From contig NC_079373.1 in NCBI RefSeq assembly GCF_021018895.1, forward strand, positions 26,281,876 through 26,345,875: a stretch of DNA of 64,000 bases. Reading direction: 5' to 3'. The first letter of the stretch is position 1. Each line of letters begins with the position of its first letter. Shown here one piece after another: positions 1 to 14,109 of the stretch. The notes under the pieces were generated by a model. That model had not been told where the DNA came from. It did not search any database and saw nothing but the letters and a program-made list of their open reading frames with translations. Source of the stretch: Seriola aureovittata (Eukaryota; Chordata; Actinopteri; Carangiformes; Carangidae). Position numbers and translations under genes: made by a program.

Positions 1-176
1 CCACTTTCACTCAGAAAATCTCTCATAAGAAATAATTGAAAATGTTCAGACAAAATTCGTGTTCGTATAGAAAATAAGTTTTCAGGCCCCTTAACTTCTC
101 ATATAAGTTATTTTTTCAGCAGTTTTTATATGTAAAACATTATATATATTAACATGTGGTAAGTTATTATCCATGT

Positions 177-525
177 TCAAAGGTCTGTGTCCATGTGTAG
201 TGTGATTATAGATCAGCTCTAGCTTCTATATTAATACTGTGAAAGTATCAAAGCCTCAGTCCACAGAGAAATGCACACAGCCTGTATTCAGAAACTGAGC
301 CTTAAAACCAGCCGTCAGGACTTCTGGAACTTTGTGATGTCACAACAAAGCAGTCACCAAGCCCCGCCCACCTGGACCCACCATCCAAACCTTGCAGGAT
401 TTGGTTTCTCTGAGTGTTTTTACCTGAAATCTGCTACATTTTTATTGGATCAGTCAGAAAACAGTCGGCCAATCAGAAGAGAGGCTCAGAGCCTCCTCTC
501 TTCTGATTAGCTCTTGTTGCGAACA
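177..525 (+). mobile_element. MITE family A, copy 1 (truncated)
   Basis: In the TMED6a intron upstream of exon 619-745. Family A is about 500 bp with short inverted ends TTAAAGCTCC and an internal near-palindrome around CCAATCAG...CTGATTGG. This copy lacks both ends. Confidence 0.75.
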
Positions 526-618
526 TACAAACTGGACATTTTAAAAGTCTCCAGTACATGAAAGTGTATTTAACTCTCTCTCTCTGCTCTACATGTGTGT
601 TGTGTTTTCTGTCTGTAG

Positions 619-2258
<1,640 letters not shown>

Positions 2259-2587
2259 CGGACTCAGGGCGGGTCAGAGTCCGGATGTTTAGTCCAGCAG
2301 AAACAGACCAGAACGAAGCCGACGGCCTAAATCCCCCAAAAAACATCATTCTGTCATCTGTGTGTGTGTACGGTGGCCCTGGAGCCTCAAACCACACGAT
2401 GATGCTGTGGCGGCCATTTTTCTTTCTGGTATTGTATTTGTGTCCTCTTACTTCTTCACACGATATAATTAAACTTTGCTATTAGACGATCATGTGAACA
2501 GTTTGTGATGTTTTCCTCAGTTAATGTTGATTATTATTGTCACAATATAGTGGCAGTCAATGGCTTTTGCTGTGTGACGTCAATACT

Positions 2588-2593
2588 AATAAA
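2588..2593 (+). terminator. Poly(A) signal, TMED6 copy a
   Basis: Canonical AATAAA hexamer 330 nt after the stop codon of TMED6 copy a. It is the first canonical hexamer seen downstream. Confidence 0.45.
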
Positions 2594-4158
2594 GCATTTC
2601 ATCAATTAATAAGTAATTGTACAATAAAAATAGGCATTAATACATTTGTTTAGAAATTAATTTATTAATCTATAAATAAATAGATTAAATTATAAAGTAT
2701 TTAATTATTTCATGTTTTAATGGTCAATAAAAACAGGAATTAAAACAATAATTTACAAATGAAATATTGATAAATATTTCAAATTAAAACTAAATTCACA
2801 AATAGAATTGAATCAGACTTTCATCAGATATTTAAAAAGCTATTTCCTCTCCCATTATCTTTTCTGTTTCCTTGCTTAGATTGGCTTCATCATTTAGCTT
2901 CACTTTATTTAGCCTCTTCATATGAAGTATTTTATTAATATTCCTATTGTCCTTCCAAACAGTGAGACTGCAACGCTCTTTGTAAAGAAAAACAAACTGT
3001 AAGATGTTTTAAAGTCGAGGTCCGTAGTTTGTTTTCGACTCTTAGCAGCAATCCTAAAGTAAATGCTGATGTTTATCATGTTCAACATCTTCTCCTGTAG
3101 GTTGGACAAACAAAAGCAGAAATAATAAACTGAGATTATTAAAATAACTACAAGGAAAATGCAGCAAATCCTTACGTTTAAGTTGCTGGAACTGGGAAAT
3201 ATTTACATGAAAAATTATTTAATTATACATTATAATTTTTAAATCATCAAGAAATCATTTCAGCTGTAATAGTATATATTATTGGACAGTTTAATCTACA
3301 ACAAAGCATTTTATTTTAAAAGCTCGTCAAATGCTTTGTATGTTAAATAATAATTAATTATTAAGTTGTTATATAACTTAATTTGCAATTTAAAAGTGGA
3401 GAAGTATAAAATAGTGGATGTGCTCTGGAGCAACACTACGCTTCTCTTGTAATGTGTCGTTCACACCTGTCTGACTGTGACGCACCTGACTGGTTTGTCT
3501 GATAACTCTTTTCCCGTATATCTGTGACCGAACTGGAACACAGTGAATAGTTTTGTACCTCTGGGTATCTGCAGCGATGTGTTATCACGACTCCGAGAGT
3601 CAACAACACCAAGCAGTGACAGCAGAATGCAACCGCTGCTTTCTGGAACGTTTCCCATCAGAGAAAAGAAGCTTGACGTCGTATAAAAATATTAATCGTC
3701 TGGTTTTTCCATGTTTTATTGTTTTATAACCTTTATTTAGTTTGGGTTTATATATGTCTAATTTTTGGGTTTCATTAGTTTACTTGAGTTTAGTCTCTTA
3801 AAATGTTCAAGTTGTGTTTCGTTTAATTAATCACATTTATTTTCTATGTATCAAGTGATTAACACTCAAGAACAGTTGTATTATTCAATCAGAGGAGATT
3901 ATTATTATCTTCATTGTCAATACATCTGACTGATTGATTGTTAGAGTATAAAATGCCCATCACAATTCCCTGAAGACCAACATATTCAAATGTGTTGTTT
4001 TATCTGAGAAACAGTCAACAATCCAAAAATGTTGAGAACCAGCAAATATTCACATTTGAGACGTTGGTACCAGTGAATTTCTGGAATTTTTACTGTAAAA
4101 AAAGTGTTTGATTGATCAACATTCGCCTTTAGGTTATATGGACCACAACAATCATTTC
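2594..4158. other. Intergenic, TMED6a to 4HB-1
   Basis: AT-rich, with scattered short open frames lacking any recognisable similarity. I see no gene, RNA or organised repeat here. Confidence 0.5.
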
Positions 4159-4250
4159 TTTGATACTTTCACAGTATTAATATAGAAGCTAGAGCTGATC
4201 TATAATCACACTACACATGGACACAGACCTTTACACTGGAGGAGCTTTAA
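4159..4250 (-). mobile_element. MITE family A, copy 2 (end fragment)
   Basis: Only the left end of the element remains, in reverse orientation, ending GGAGCTTTAA. It stops about 80 nt upstream of the ETS/IRF motif and 160 nt upstream of the TATA box of 4HB-1, so it borders that promoter. Confidence 0.7.
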
Positions 4251-4331
4251 ATCTGCTCATGCACCACAGTCTGTCACATACAGGCTCATAAAGACCAGAG
4301 ATCCCACAGTAATCTACGATCTGCTGAAACA

Positions 4332-4341
4332 GGAAGTGAAA
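4332..4341 (+). promoter_or_regulatory. ETS/IRF composite element (EICE-like) upstream of 4HB-1
   Basis: GGAAGTGAAA matches the ETS-IRF composite consensus GGAAnnGAAA exactly and contains the IRF core AAnnGAAA. It sits about 80 nt upstream of the TATA box. Binding is inferred from the motif only. Confidence 0.4.
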
Positions 4342-4412
4342 ACGGATGGACGCGCTGTGACGGTGACGGTGCGTTAAAGATGCCACAGATGGGAGGGAAA
4401 CAGGTGGAGGTG

Positions 4413-4419
4413 TATAAAA
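4413..4419 (+). promoter_or_regulatory. TATA box of 4HB-1
   Basis: TATAAAA at 4413-4419 lies about 75 nt before a good splice donor (exon end 4489, GTAAAC). Transcription should start near 4440, giving a non-coding first exon of about 50 nt. The intron would run 4490-5383, and coding starts 6 nt into exon 2. Confidence 0.55.
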
Positions 4420-4440
4420 GCAGCACAGCAGCAGATTCTC

Positions 4441-4489
4441 CTTCTTCAGCTGCATCCGACAGGACACCAACATCCTCCTCCTCCTTCAG
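4441..4489 (+). other. Putative non-coding exon 1 of 4HB-1
   Basis: The segment between the expected start site (about 25-30 nt after the TATA box) and a donor reading CAG|GTAAAC. The 5' boundary is an estimate. The other three MLKL-family genes can be given a similar untranslated first exon. Confidence 0.45.
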
Positions 4490-5389
4490 GTAAACCTGAT
4501 CATGTGATGTATTATCATGGGTTTGTAGTAGAATTAAGACTCTCTCTAAAGAAGAGCAGGAATAAATTTAGAAGCGTTTTATGTTGTTCTTGCCAAATAT
4601 ATTGCTAGAATATTCTTGATTATATTTTTGAGGGTTAAATTATTTAAACTTTTAAGGTTTTTTTCAGTTTGATGAAACTTTATAGTTTGTTTTTATTTAG
4701 TTTCATGTGTCCGTGTGTCCTTGCTGTGTGCCAACTGTCACCGAGCTGCTGTCCGTCTGAATGTGTCGTTTCCTTTAACAATAGTCTTTATTGTTCAAGG
4801 TTTAAAAACTCGAGGGTGAAGGTTTGGGAAACACATCATCGTCTTCCTTTATTTAAAAAGCTCATTTTATACTTCAATGTCATCAGTGTGTTAATGCATT
4901 GATGCATAATTTTAATTCTTAATTTTAGTTTTCACTAATAAAGTCCTCACACAAAAATATAGTTTCTTTTACTCAAAAAAAAAACAGTGCAGTGAAGTTT
5001 GAATAAGTTTTGTGAGGAGAATAAAACACTTTACAGTAAAGACGGACGGTAGAAAGAAAGAACGTCTTTGGGAAACCACACCTCACCTCACTCGGCCGTG
5101 TTCTGTGGAATGTAAATGGCGCCGTCTGATAGTCAGTGTTGGGAAGTGTTGAGGAAACCCCGCCCACTTCTGTACCGCTAGGAAAGTGCTTTAAATGGCT
5201 GTTTGATATAACGGCTGAACGTGGTTTCATTATCAGCTCTGGCCTGTAGCACGTGATACATGTATATAACAACACAGTGAGACGCGTGGCTTAAAACATA
5301 TTCTGATTCATGCTGTTCCAACTCTTCACTGCAGATGTTCAACAGCCCCTTTAAGTCAACTTCCTCTCTGTTTTCCTTCTCAGCTCGTC

Positions 5390-5860
5390 ATGGAAGACAT
5401 TGGAAGCATCTTGGGCTTATGCCGGGGCATCTTCTGGATGGCGTCTGAGGCGAAGGTCAATAAGAGTCGCTGTCTCCGCCTCGCAGAGAGGGTCAAAGCC
5501 CTGGAAGATCTGGTTCAGCTATTCAAACAAAGAGGGCCGAGCCAGATCCCCCAAAACGTGAACAGTGCGCTCTGGAAACTCCACATGACTCTGACCGCGG
5601 CCCACCAGCTGGTCAAGAAATGCGTCACGCACAAATTTGTGAACCCGTTGAAGTGCATGAGTGAGTTCAACAGTGCGAATGAAGGTCTGATAGACACCTA
5701 CCACGTCCTGTCTGGGGCTCTGCAGATCGATGGTCGATTCAACCATCCCCATCTTTTTGGGCCCCAGCAGCGGCCCCCAGGCCCCAGCCCTTTCGCTGCC
5801 ATGATGGAGGTGGGAAACGACACCATGTATTACTCGGAGGCTTTCTTCCTCGCTCAGTGA
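5390..5860 (+). CDS. 4HB-1: MLKL executioner-domain-only protein, short proline-containing tail
   Basis: Intact 156-aa coding exon. Residues 1-115 align by eye along their whole length with the N-terminal four-helix bundle of the MLKL encoded at 20755-24854. Shared positions include the helix-1/2 pattern VNKSRC (MLKL: ANKKSC), the RV..LE.LV core, QRG before the next helix, and the final LSGALQ. The MLKL bundle is the membrane-inserting domain of necroptosis. No brace helix or pseudokinase follows. The tail of about 40 aa is rich in Pro, Phe and Met and ends FFLAQ. The start is fixed by a 3' splice site 6 nt upstream (CAG|CTCGTCATGG), the same geometry as in MLKL. MLKL splices out after its equivalent of this exon, but this gene reads through to a stop. 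I found no kinase exons before TMED6 copy b. It could be a decaying truncated copy, but the frame is open and a promoter can be proposed. Confidence 0.8.
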   Translation: MEDIGSILGLCRGIFWMASEAKVNKSRCLRLAERVKALEDLVQLFKQRGPSQIPQNVNSALWKLHMTLTAAHQLVKKCVTHKFVNPLKCMSEFNSANEGLIDTYHVLSGALQIDGRFNHPHLFGPQQRPPGPSPFAAMMEVGNDTMYYSEAFFLAQ

Positions 5861-6386
5861 TTTGAGCAGGTTCCGTGTGTTGGACCTTCGTCGTCTCGTC
5901 GTATTCCTCCTCCAAAGCTAATTTGATCCACTTACATTTGGAAAACGCGCTCACCAACTTTCTTGCAGAGAAGATTGATGAACTTCGGTGTCGTACCGCT
6001 GATCGAAGACGTGCGTGCGGTGAAGAACCTTCATCACGTAACTTTTATTCTTTTCTTTCGCGGGTGACGTAAACAGCTTGATTCTCTAAAGGAGAAATGA
6101 CCATAACGAGGTTTTCAAGCGAATATAGAGACCGACATGGCGACACAGTGTCATGATGAAGCTGGATGAAAAAAGTGAGGGTCTTGTGCCCACAGATCAC
6201 ACCTGGGCAACATCTGTATCCACCTGTATTAGAAAAACATCCAGCCGATCTCCACCTGATTTACGTGACTCTGTTTCAGTCTTTTGTGGCTTTAAACCTT
6301 GATGTTTCTGTTGCTAATGGTGATGAACCCGAATGTAATTTCACACGTAATCTTATACTTACACTTATTTCATAAGAAATTCTATC

Positions 6387-6392
6387 AATAAA
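6387..6392 (+). terminator. Poly(A) signal, 4HB-1
   Basis: AATAAA about 530 nt after the 4HB-1 stop, with no nearer canonical hexamer noticed. Confidence 0.4.
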
Positions 6393-6769
6393 TTGGGTTT
6401 ATACTGTAAAACAACATGTTTTTTGTCACCTGCTGACCTGAAATCCCCCTTAAATCTCCTTAACAGCTGTAACTGGAGTCTGCTGAATAAGCAGATAATA
6501 AATGATAATATAGTAAAACAGCTGAAACATTATCATATAATTCTTCGTAGGAGAAGTTGTAATTGCTTGTTTATATTCTGCTTATAAATGCTGTTTTTCA
6601 TTCTCCAAAAGAAACAATTTAGAAAGGTGATATATATACATAGATTGTGTAAACAATGGAGATGTCAAACAATATTTTCTTAATAAATCTGTCTGTGTCT
6701 CAGCACTTCCTGTCCTCCCTCCTCTGTCGCTCAGCTCATTGGTTCCTACTGAAGATGTTAATCTTTAAA

Positions 6770-7130
6770 AACAGCTCACAAATATAAATGCGCCGCCGAC
6801 AGTCAGAGCGGCGGCCATTTTGCTTCCAGGTTGTCCGTCTGTCCGTCACGTTCTCGTGGATACGATATCTCAGTAACGCCTTGAAGGAAACCTCTTCAAA
6901 TTACGCACAAACGTTCACTTGTACTCAGGGATGAACTGATCAGATTTTGGTGTTCAAAGGTCAAAGGTCGAGGTCAGTGTGACCTCACAAAATACCTTCA
7001 GCCGTTACTTAAGACTTCACACAATTTCACACACGTGGTTCATATTTGATATTTTTCTGGATAAACAGGGATGTGACCTGGAACTAGTCCCAGCGGCGGA
7101 GGGATACGACCTCGAGACGGGAATTCCAGT
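6770..7130. repeat. Interspersed repeat family F with nuclear-receptor half-sites
   Basis: Contains GGATGAACTGAT...TTTGGTG followed by clustered AGGTCA half-sites. A degraded second copy is at 54365-54560 in a GLG1 intron. It lies 150-510 nt upstream of the TMED6b start codon, in the expected promoter region. Confidence 0.5.
6971..6985. promoter_or_regulatory. Perfect ERE-like palindrome AGGTCAGTGTGACCT
   Basis: Matches the oestrogen-response consensus AGGTCAnnnTGACCT with no mismatch. A direct repeat AGGTCAAAGGTC (6958-6969) lies just upstream. It sits in family F, 295 nt before the TMED6b ATG. Function is inferred. Confidence 0.35.
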
Positions 7131-7279
7131 ATCCAAATACAAAGCATGATTTTGGTCCCATTACACTGATATGTTATCAAATGTCACGGAGAGTCGGTCG
7201 TGGTGGTTAATGATTCTCCGGCTGATACCTGAGAGCGAGCGGGAGGAAGCGGCAGCTCCTCGGCTCCGGGACTGGACTC

Positions 7280-9536
<2,257 letters not shown>

Positions 9537-9654
9537 GAGCAGAACCTGCACACGTCTGGACCTCTTCATAATTTACTATTTTCTCTAATTCGATATTTAT
9601 TGAAAAAAAATTTGGAAAAGAAAAAAGATCTTGCACATTATCTGCAATATTTTA

Positions 9655-10162
9655 TTAAAGGTCCTCCAGTGTAAAGGTCTGTGTCCATGTGTAGTGTGAT
9701 TATAGATCAGCTCTAGCTTCTATATTAATACTGTGAAAGTATCAAAGCCTCAGTCCACAGAGAAATGCACACAGCCTGTATTCAGAAACTGAGCCTTAAA
9801 ACCAGCCGTCAGGACTTCTGGAACTTTGTGATGTCACAACGAAGCAGTCACCAAGCCCCGCCCACCTGGACCCACCATCCAAACCTTGCAGGATTTGGTT
9901 TCTCTCAGTGTTTTTACCTGAAATCTGCTATATTTTTATTGGATGACTCAGAAAACAGTCAGCCAATCAGAAGAGAGGCTCAGAGCCTCCTCTCTTCTGA
10001 TTGGCTCACCGACCTGTTGTTACTAGAGCTCCAGAGAGAAGCCTGAGAGAGGAGATGTAAAACTACACTGAGGTGGTTTTTGGTTCTTAAAACCACAAAT
10101 ATATCTTATGGATCAAAACTTTAAAATAAAACACAGAAGAAGAAGAAAATATGGAGTTTTAA
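9655..10162 (+). mobile_element. MITE family A, copy 3 (full length)
   Basis: About 508 bp from TTAAAGGTCC to GGAGTTTTAA. It begins within an ATTAAA that is the first polyadenylation-like hexamer after TMED6b, so the element may supply that gene's 3' end. The internal hairpin lies at 9961-10006. Confidence 0.8.
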
Positions 10163-10860
10163 ATCCTGTGGTCAACTTAGTGGCAGCAACATGTCAAGAA
10201 ACAGAGCAATGTGCCAACAAAGGCAGTGAAGAAGAAGACTGCAAATAGATGTAAACCGAATTCAGACAAATTCTTTATGAGTAAGAAATTTGTTAGACCT
10301 CATAATGGAGAGGACACTCAACACTGGATATAAACAGAGCCATAGGGCAGGCCACCTTCAACACTGCATACTGTGAAGTATATTAATTAGCTAACAATCC
10401 ATCTTTATGGTACCGTTAAGTTACCAGACCTGAACTCATTTTAATAAGTTTGCAAAACTTGATTTAATGATAAAAGATGAGCTGGTTTAATTAAAGCAAC
10501 GATGAGATTTTGCAGCTCAAAGGAACTGCTTGTCCAGCGTTAGCATTAGCAGCTGTTTACTTTCTACTAGTTTTAGCCAAGAGGTTATAATTCGCCCTCT
10601 GAGCAGCGCCAGAGTCAACAGTGGAAAAAGCTGTTGGCGAGTAAAGGAATGAGGTTTGATGCTGAACTTACAACGTTTCTATTGGACTGGTGATGAACAG
10701 CTGTCAGTGCCAGTGTTGGCTATGCAGCCATAACAGAACAAAAAGCTCCTTTAAGGAAAGAGAGCGCGAGGACTGGATCGGACACCTCCTTCCTCTGGCA
10801 TCTGACTGTCACACCTTTTAACACAGGAACGTCCAGGTCCAGAGCTTCTGCTGCTGCAAA

Positions 10861-11205
10861 ACAACTACAAAGAGACAAAACAACAACAAAACAGAAACAC
10901 AAAACAACCACAAGAAGACAAAACAACTACAAAGAGACAAAACAACTACAAAGAGACAAAACAACAACAAAAAAGAGACACAAAACAACTTCAAAGAGAC
11001 ACAAAACTACAACAAAGAGACACAAAACAACGACAGAGACACAAAACAACAACAAAGAGACAAAACAACAACAAAACAGAAACACAAAACAACCACAAAG
11101 AAACACAAAACAACGACAAAGAGACAAAACAACCACAAGAATACAAAACAACTACAAAGAAATACAAAACTACAACAAAGAGACACAAAACTACAGCAAA
11201 GAGAC
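10861..11205. repeat. Degenerate tandem repeat (ACAAAGAGACAAA-like)
   Basis: Purine-rich repeat of about 18-20 bp made of ACAACnACAAAGAGACAAA variants, several hundred bases upstream of the proposed 4HB-2 promoter. The Val/Leu/Cys-rich antisense frames over it are artefacts. Confidence 0.8.
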
Positions 11206-11634
11206 ACAACGTGACCACAAAGACTCATTTCGAGTCTCGTTCAGTCTGTGTAGGGTCGGGGTCTTTACATAATCCGTCCATGGGTGTTTGTTTTGTGGAG
11301 TGTAGACCTGGTTCTCAGTCCACAGCAGCAGCAGCACTTGATGGAGCCTGGAAGTCTTTTACATCCAGACTGACTGTGACCTCTCCCTCCATCACAGTCC
11401 AGGCACATCTGACCCACTTCGGCCTGTATCCTGAGTGGATGACCTTTTGTGTCACGTGACTCTGTGGTTTCCTCACGTTACCTGGCACCTGTGGGTTCTC
11501 CAGCTCTAATACAGGCCCTCAACATGAAAATCAGGTTCAACATGTGAATGAGTATCTGTTGTTGTGTCTGTGCCAAAGCATCATACATGCCACGGGTGTT
11601 TCACATAAAAGCACCTGGCATGAGCAGGGAAGTG

Positions 11635-11726
11635 ACGTTGGTGCTGAAAGACTGATTTACTTTCATTTTCTTCACTTTCCACACTCGCTGCTCCTGGATT
11701 CACAGACCGTCAACATCCGCTGACAG
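11635..11726 (+). other. Putative non-coding exon 1 of 4HB-2
   Basis: A TATA-like CATAAAAG (11604-11611) is followed by a stretch ending in donor CAG|GTAAAT at 11726/11727. Its end resembles that of the putative MLKL first exon (CAGACCG... up to CAG|GTAAAT at 18928). The 5' limit is estimated. The intron would run to 12978, with the acceptor 6 nt before the 4HB-2 start codon. Confidence 0.4.
11661..11670 (-). promoter_or_regulatory. ISRE-like element of 4HB-2
   Basis: On the minus strand the site reads GAAAATGAAA, an exact fit to the ISRE core GAAAnnGAAA. On the plus strand ACTTTCATTTTC differs by one base from AGTTTCnnTTTC. It lies 56 nt before the donor of the putative first exon (11726). 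Interferon response is inferred from the motif. Confidence 0.45.
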
Positions 11727-12984
11727 GTAAATCTTTTTTAAAATCATCTCCAACCAAACTCCTTTATAACTCTGATATGAAATATTACAATCTCCTGTGA
11801 AAACTAACAAAAAAGCTGCTGAGTTTTCAGCTTTGTGGCAACACATTTTTCAGGTGATCAAAAATGTATTTTGCTTAAGAAGAGGAAGATTTTCTGAAAT
11901 CATAAATGAACAGTTAAAGGGCAGATTCAAAGTTTGTCAAGTCTGTCTTGACACAACAGTCCAGTGCCCACGTCAACAGTGAAACTTGTTTTTCTTGCTC
12001 TGATCATTAAAGAATTTCATGCAATTTTCAGTGTAATACACGAGAGACAAAAGCCTCAGTCGTCAGTCTGTGGATAAATAAATTCCAAAGGTGACCTGAA
12101 GCCAACAGGAAGTTTCAGCGGGCTGAAATCAACAGGGTGTCGTTAAAGTTTCCGTCTTTTTCGTACCAAATTGTGACGGACAGTGTTTACCCGTTGAGAC
12201 AAAGTGAAACATCCTTTCATTCCTTAGCTTGTCTGAAAATTTAAAAACACATGGGTTTCAGTGGACAGCTGTGATTCATGTTATAGACTCTGCAATCTTG
12301 AACAGAAGTTTCAGCCAGCGGTTCCAGGCCGATGTTGGTAGAAGTCAGCACAAGTTGTATGATGTGAGTATGATGTGCTCTGATTAGTATAAACGTATTT
12401 AGGAGAAGACAGAAATGTAAAAGTGAAACAGTTTATAAATGGTTAATGAAACTGCAGTGGAATAAATGACCTTTGCTGACTCTCTATCAGAAACATGCGG
12501 AACGTTTTCATGAGTGTGGGTTTGGTTTACTGTCAGATTTCACAGAAGCCCCGCCCACTAACCTTCACACAGGTGTTTTATTTGGATGCTGTTTGTCTTG
12601 GCGTGGCGTGAACACAGAGACAGACTCAACTGCTGCACAGATTCATACAGTTCCAGCCTTGATTGTGAAAACTGACTGTTTCAGAGCTGAGATTCAGCAG
12701 CAGGAGAGAAGTGGTAAAAGTCTAGAGTACGACCAAAACCCGACTGAAGTTCTGCTCAGACATACTTTATTTGAGCAGATACCGATCCATTTAAATTTGC
12801 CTGAATGGGTCCTAATTGGCTCCGGACGTCTGTGTTTAGACTCAGATCTTCCTGTAAATATAAGAGAAATGTTTGCGGCCTTTCTTGGCTTCCGTACCCT
12901 TCAGTTCAGACTCGGCTTTGAAGTTCAGCTCAGTTCATTACGTTTCAGTCGTCGCTAACGGTTTCTCCGTCTCCACAGCTCATC

Positions 12985-13899
12985 ATGGAGAACGTGGAAC
13001 TGATCTTGTCTCTTTGCTACACAATCTACCAGAGGGTTGAGAACATAAAGTCCAACAAGGAGCGCTGCCAGCGAGTCGCCCAGAGGGTCCAAGACCTGGA
13101 GGCACTGGTCCTGACCATCAAACAAAGGGGGCCGGGCCAAATCTCGGCCCCTGTGCACCAGGCTCTGAAGGACCTCATCGTCACTCTGAATAGTGCCAAA
13201 GAGATAATGATGACATTCTCCCAAACTACGGGTTTTAAGAGCTTCCTGAAGTCCAGCAACCACGAGGAGAAGTTCTGCAGGATGAACGACAGACTCAACG
13301 ATAACTTCCAGGTCCTGTTCGGAGCGCTGCAGGTCGAGCAGGGCAACATCCTGCAGAAAGTCTACGAATGTGTGGCGAGACCGGAGGAAGAGCGACCTCT
13401 TACCAGCCCCATAGCCCCGATGCCTCCCCCCACGCCTACAGCCCCGATGCCTCCCCCCACGCCTACAGCCCCGATGTATCCCCCCACGCCTACAGCCCCG
13501 ATGTATCCCCCCACGCCTACAGCCCCGTTGCCACTTACCATGCCTATGTCTAACCCCATGCCTCCCATGCGTCACCCGACACCAGTGTATCGCCCTGCAG
13601 CTCCCACACCTGTGCAGTACATGGTGCCCCCCCCCAGGCCAGTGTTCGTCCGTGCAGCTGCCATGCCTGTGCGCTCCATCATGTCGCCCGTGCAAATGTA
13701 CAACCCCGTGACCATGACTAGAGCCGTGACCCAGCTCCCTCTCTCCACCGCCGTTGTCTCCCAGCATGTCACCACTACAATGTACTCCGTCCCTACCTCC
13801 CCCACCACGGTCCCCATGCAACTCATCACCCCTGTTCGCCCCGTGACTGTTTCACAACAAAATGCATCTGTAGGTTTTATCAATTCGTTTTTACGTTAA
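12985..13899 (+). CDS. 4HB-2: MLKL executioner-domain protein with long proline-rich tail
   Basis: Intact 304-aa single coding exon. Residues 1-130 form an MLKL-type four-helix bundle, the closest of the three to the MLKL at 20755: SNKERC, RV..LE.LV, KQRGPGQ, SFLKSS, LFGALQVEQGN. After that there is no brace or kinase. Instead a 170-residue tail is rich in Pro, Thr, Met and Val. It opens with four 9-residue repeats (consensus TAPMxPPTP, residues about 143-179) encoded by four near-identical 27-nt units. The start is set by acceptor CACAG|CTCATCATGG 6 nt upstream. An ISRE-like site lies near the proposed first exon. Function is not known. The bundle suggests lipid binding or permeabilisation. 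The tail may be disordered or bind SH3/WW-type partners (inference). The antisense frame is also open but is a Gly/His-rich shadow. Confidence 0.82.
   Translation: MENVELILSLCYTIYQRVENIKSNKERCQRVAQRVQDLEALVLTIKQRGPGQISAPVHQALKDLIVTLNSAKEIMMTFSQTTGFKSFLKSSNHEEKFCRMNDRLNDNFQVLFGALQVEQGNILQKVYECVARPEEERPLTSPIAPMPPPTPTAPMPPPTPTAPMYPPTPTAPMYPPTPTAPLPLTMPMSNPMPPMRHPTPVYRPAAPTPVQYMVPPPRPVFVRAAAMPVRSIMSPVQMYNPVTMTRAVTQLPLSTAVVSQHVTTTMYSVPTSPTTVPMQLITPVRPVTVSQQNASVGFINSFLR
13414..13521 (+). repeat. Four 27-nt tandem repeats inside 4HB-2
   Basis: Units start at 13414, 13441, 13468 and 13495, each encoding nine residues of the proline-rich tail. Units 1-2 carry a Pro codon (CCT) where units 3-4 carry Tyr (TAT). 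All are in frame, so copy-number change would keep the reading frame. Confidence 0.9.
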
Positions 13900-14109
13900 A
13901 ACAAGAGAAACCGGCTCTAAACTAAGTGTTTTAAAGTATTTCTGTGACGTGTGAGGACAGAGACGGAAGGAAGGTGGGACCGGGACTTTTTCTAGTGTTG
14001 CAACCGTCCTTTTGTTTCTCAGGAGACACGCCCGTTAACCCGTTAACTAGTGATGACATCATGTTTTCATTAATGAACTAACCAGTATGTGAAGAAGGAA
14101 TGAATTAAA

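Noticed and set aside
271..510. Recurring open frame of 79-93 codons starting MHTACIQ, also near 9765, 14491 (-), 41864 (-), 57444 and 60802.
   Set aside because: It sits inside MITE family A and repeats only because the element is repeated. The copies carry truncations and have no start context or domain.
5390..5860. Treating the 4HB-only genes as pseudogenes of MLKL.
   Set aside because: All three frames are intact, with matching splice acceptors and candidate promoters. Truncation alone does not show decay, although lack of expression would.
10927..11228. Overlapping Val/Leu/Phe/Cys-rich minus-strand frames resembling membrane proteins.
   Set aside because: Artefacts of the degenerate ACAAAGAGACAAA tandem repeat.
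12473..12958. 161-codon frame ending just before the 4HB-2 exon.
   Set aside because: No recognisable domain, different frame from 4HB-2, and it lies in the proposed intron ending at the conserved acceptor.
12955..13821. 288-codon His/Gly/Arg-rich antisense frame over 4HB-2.
   Set aside because: A mirror of the GC-rich coding strand; the plus-strand frame has clear homology to MLKL.
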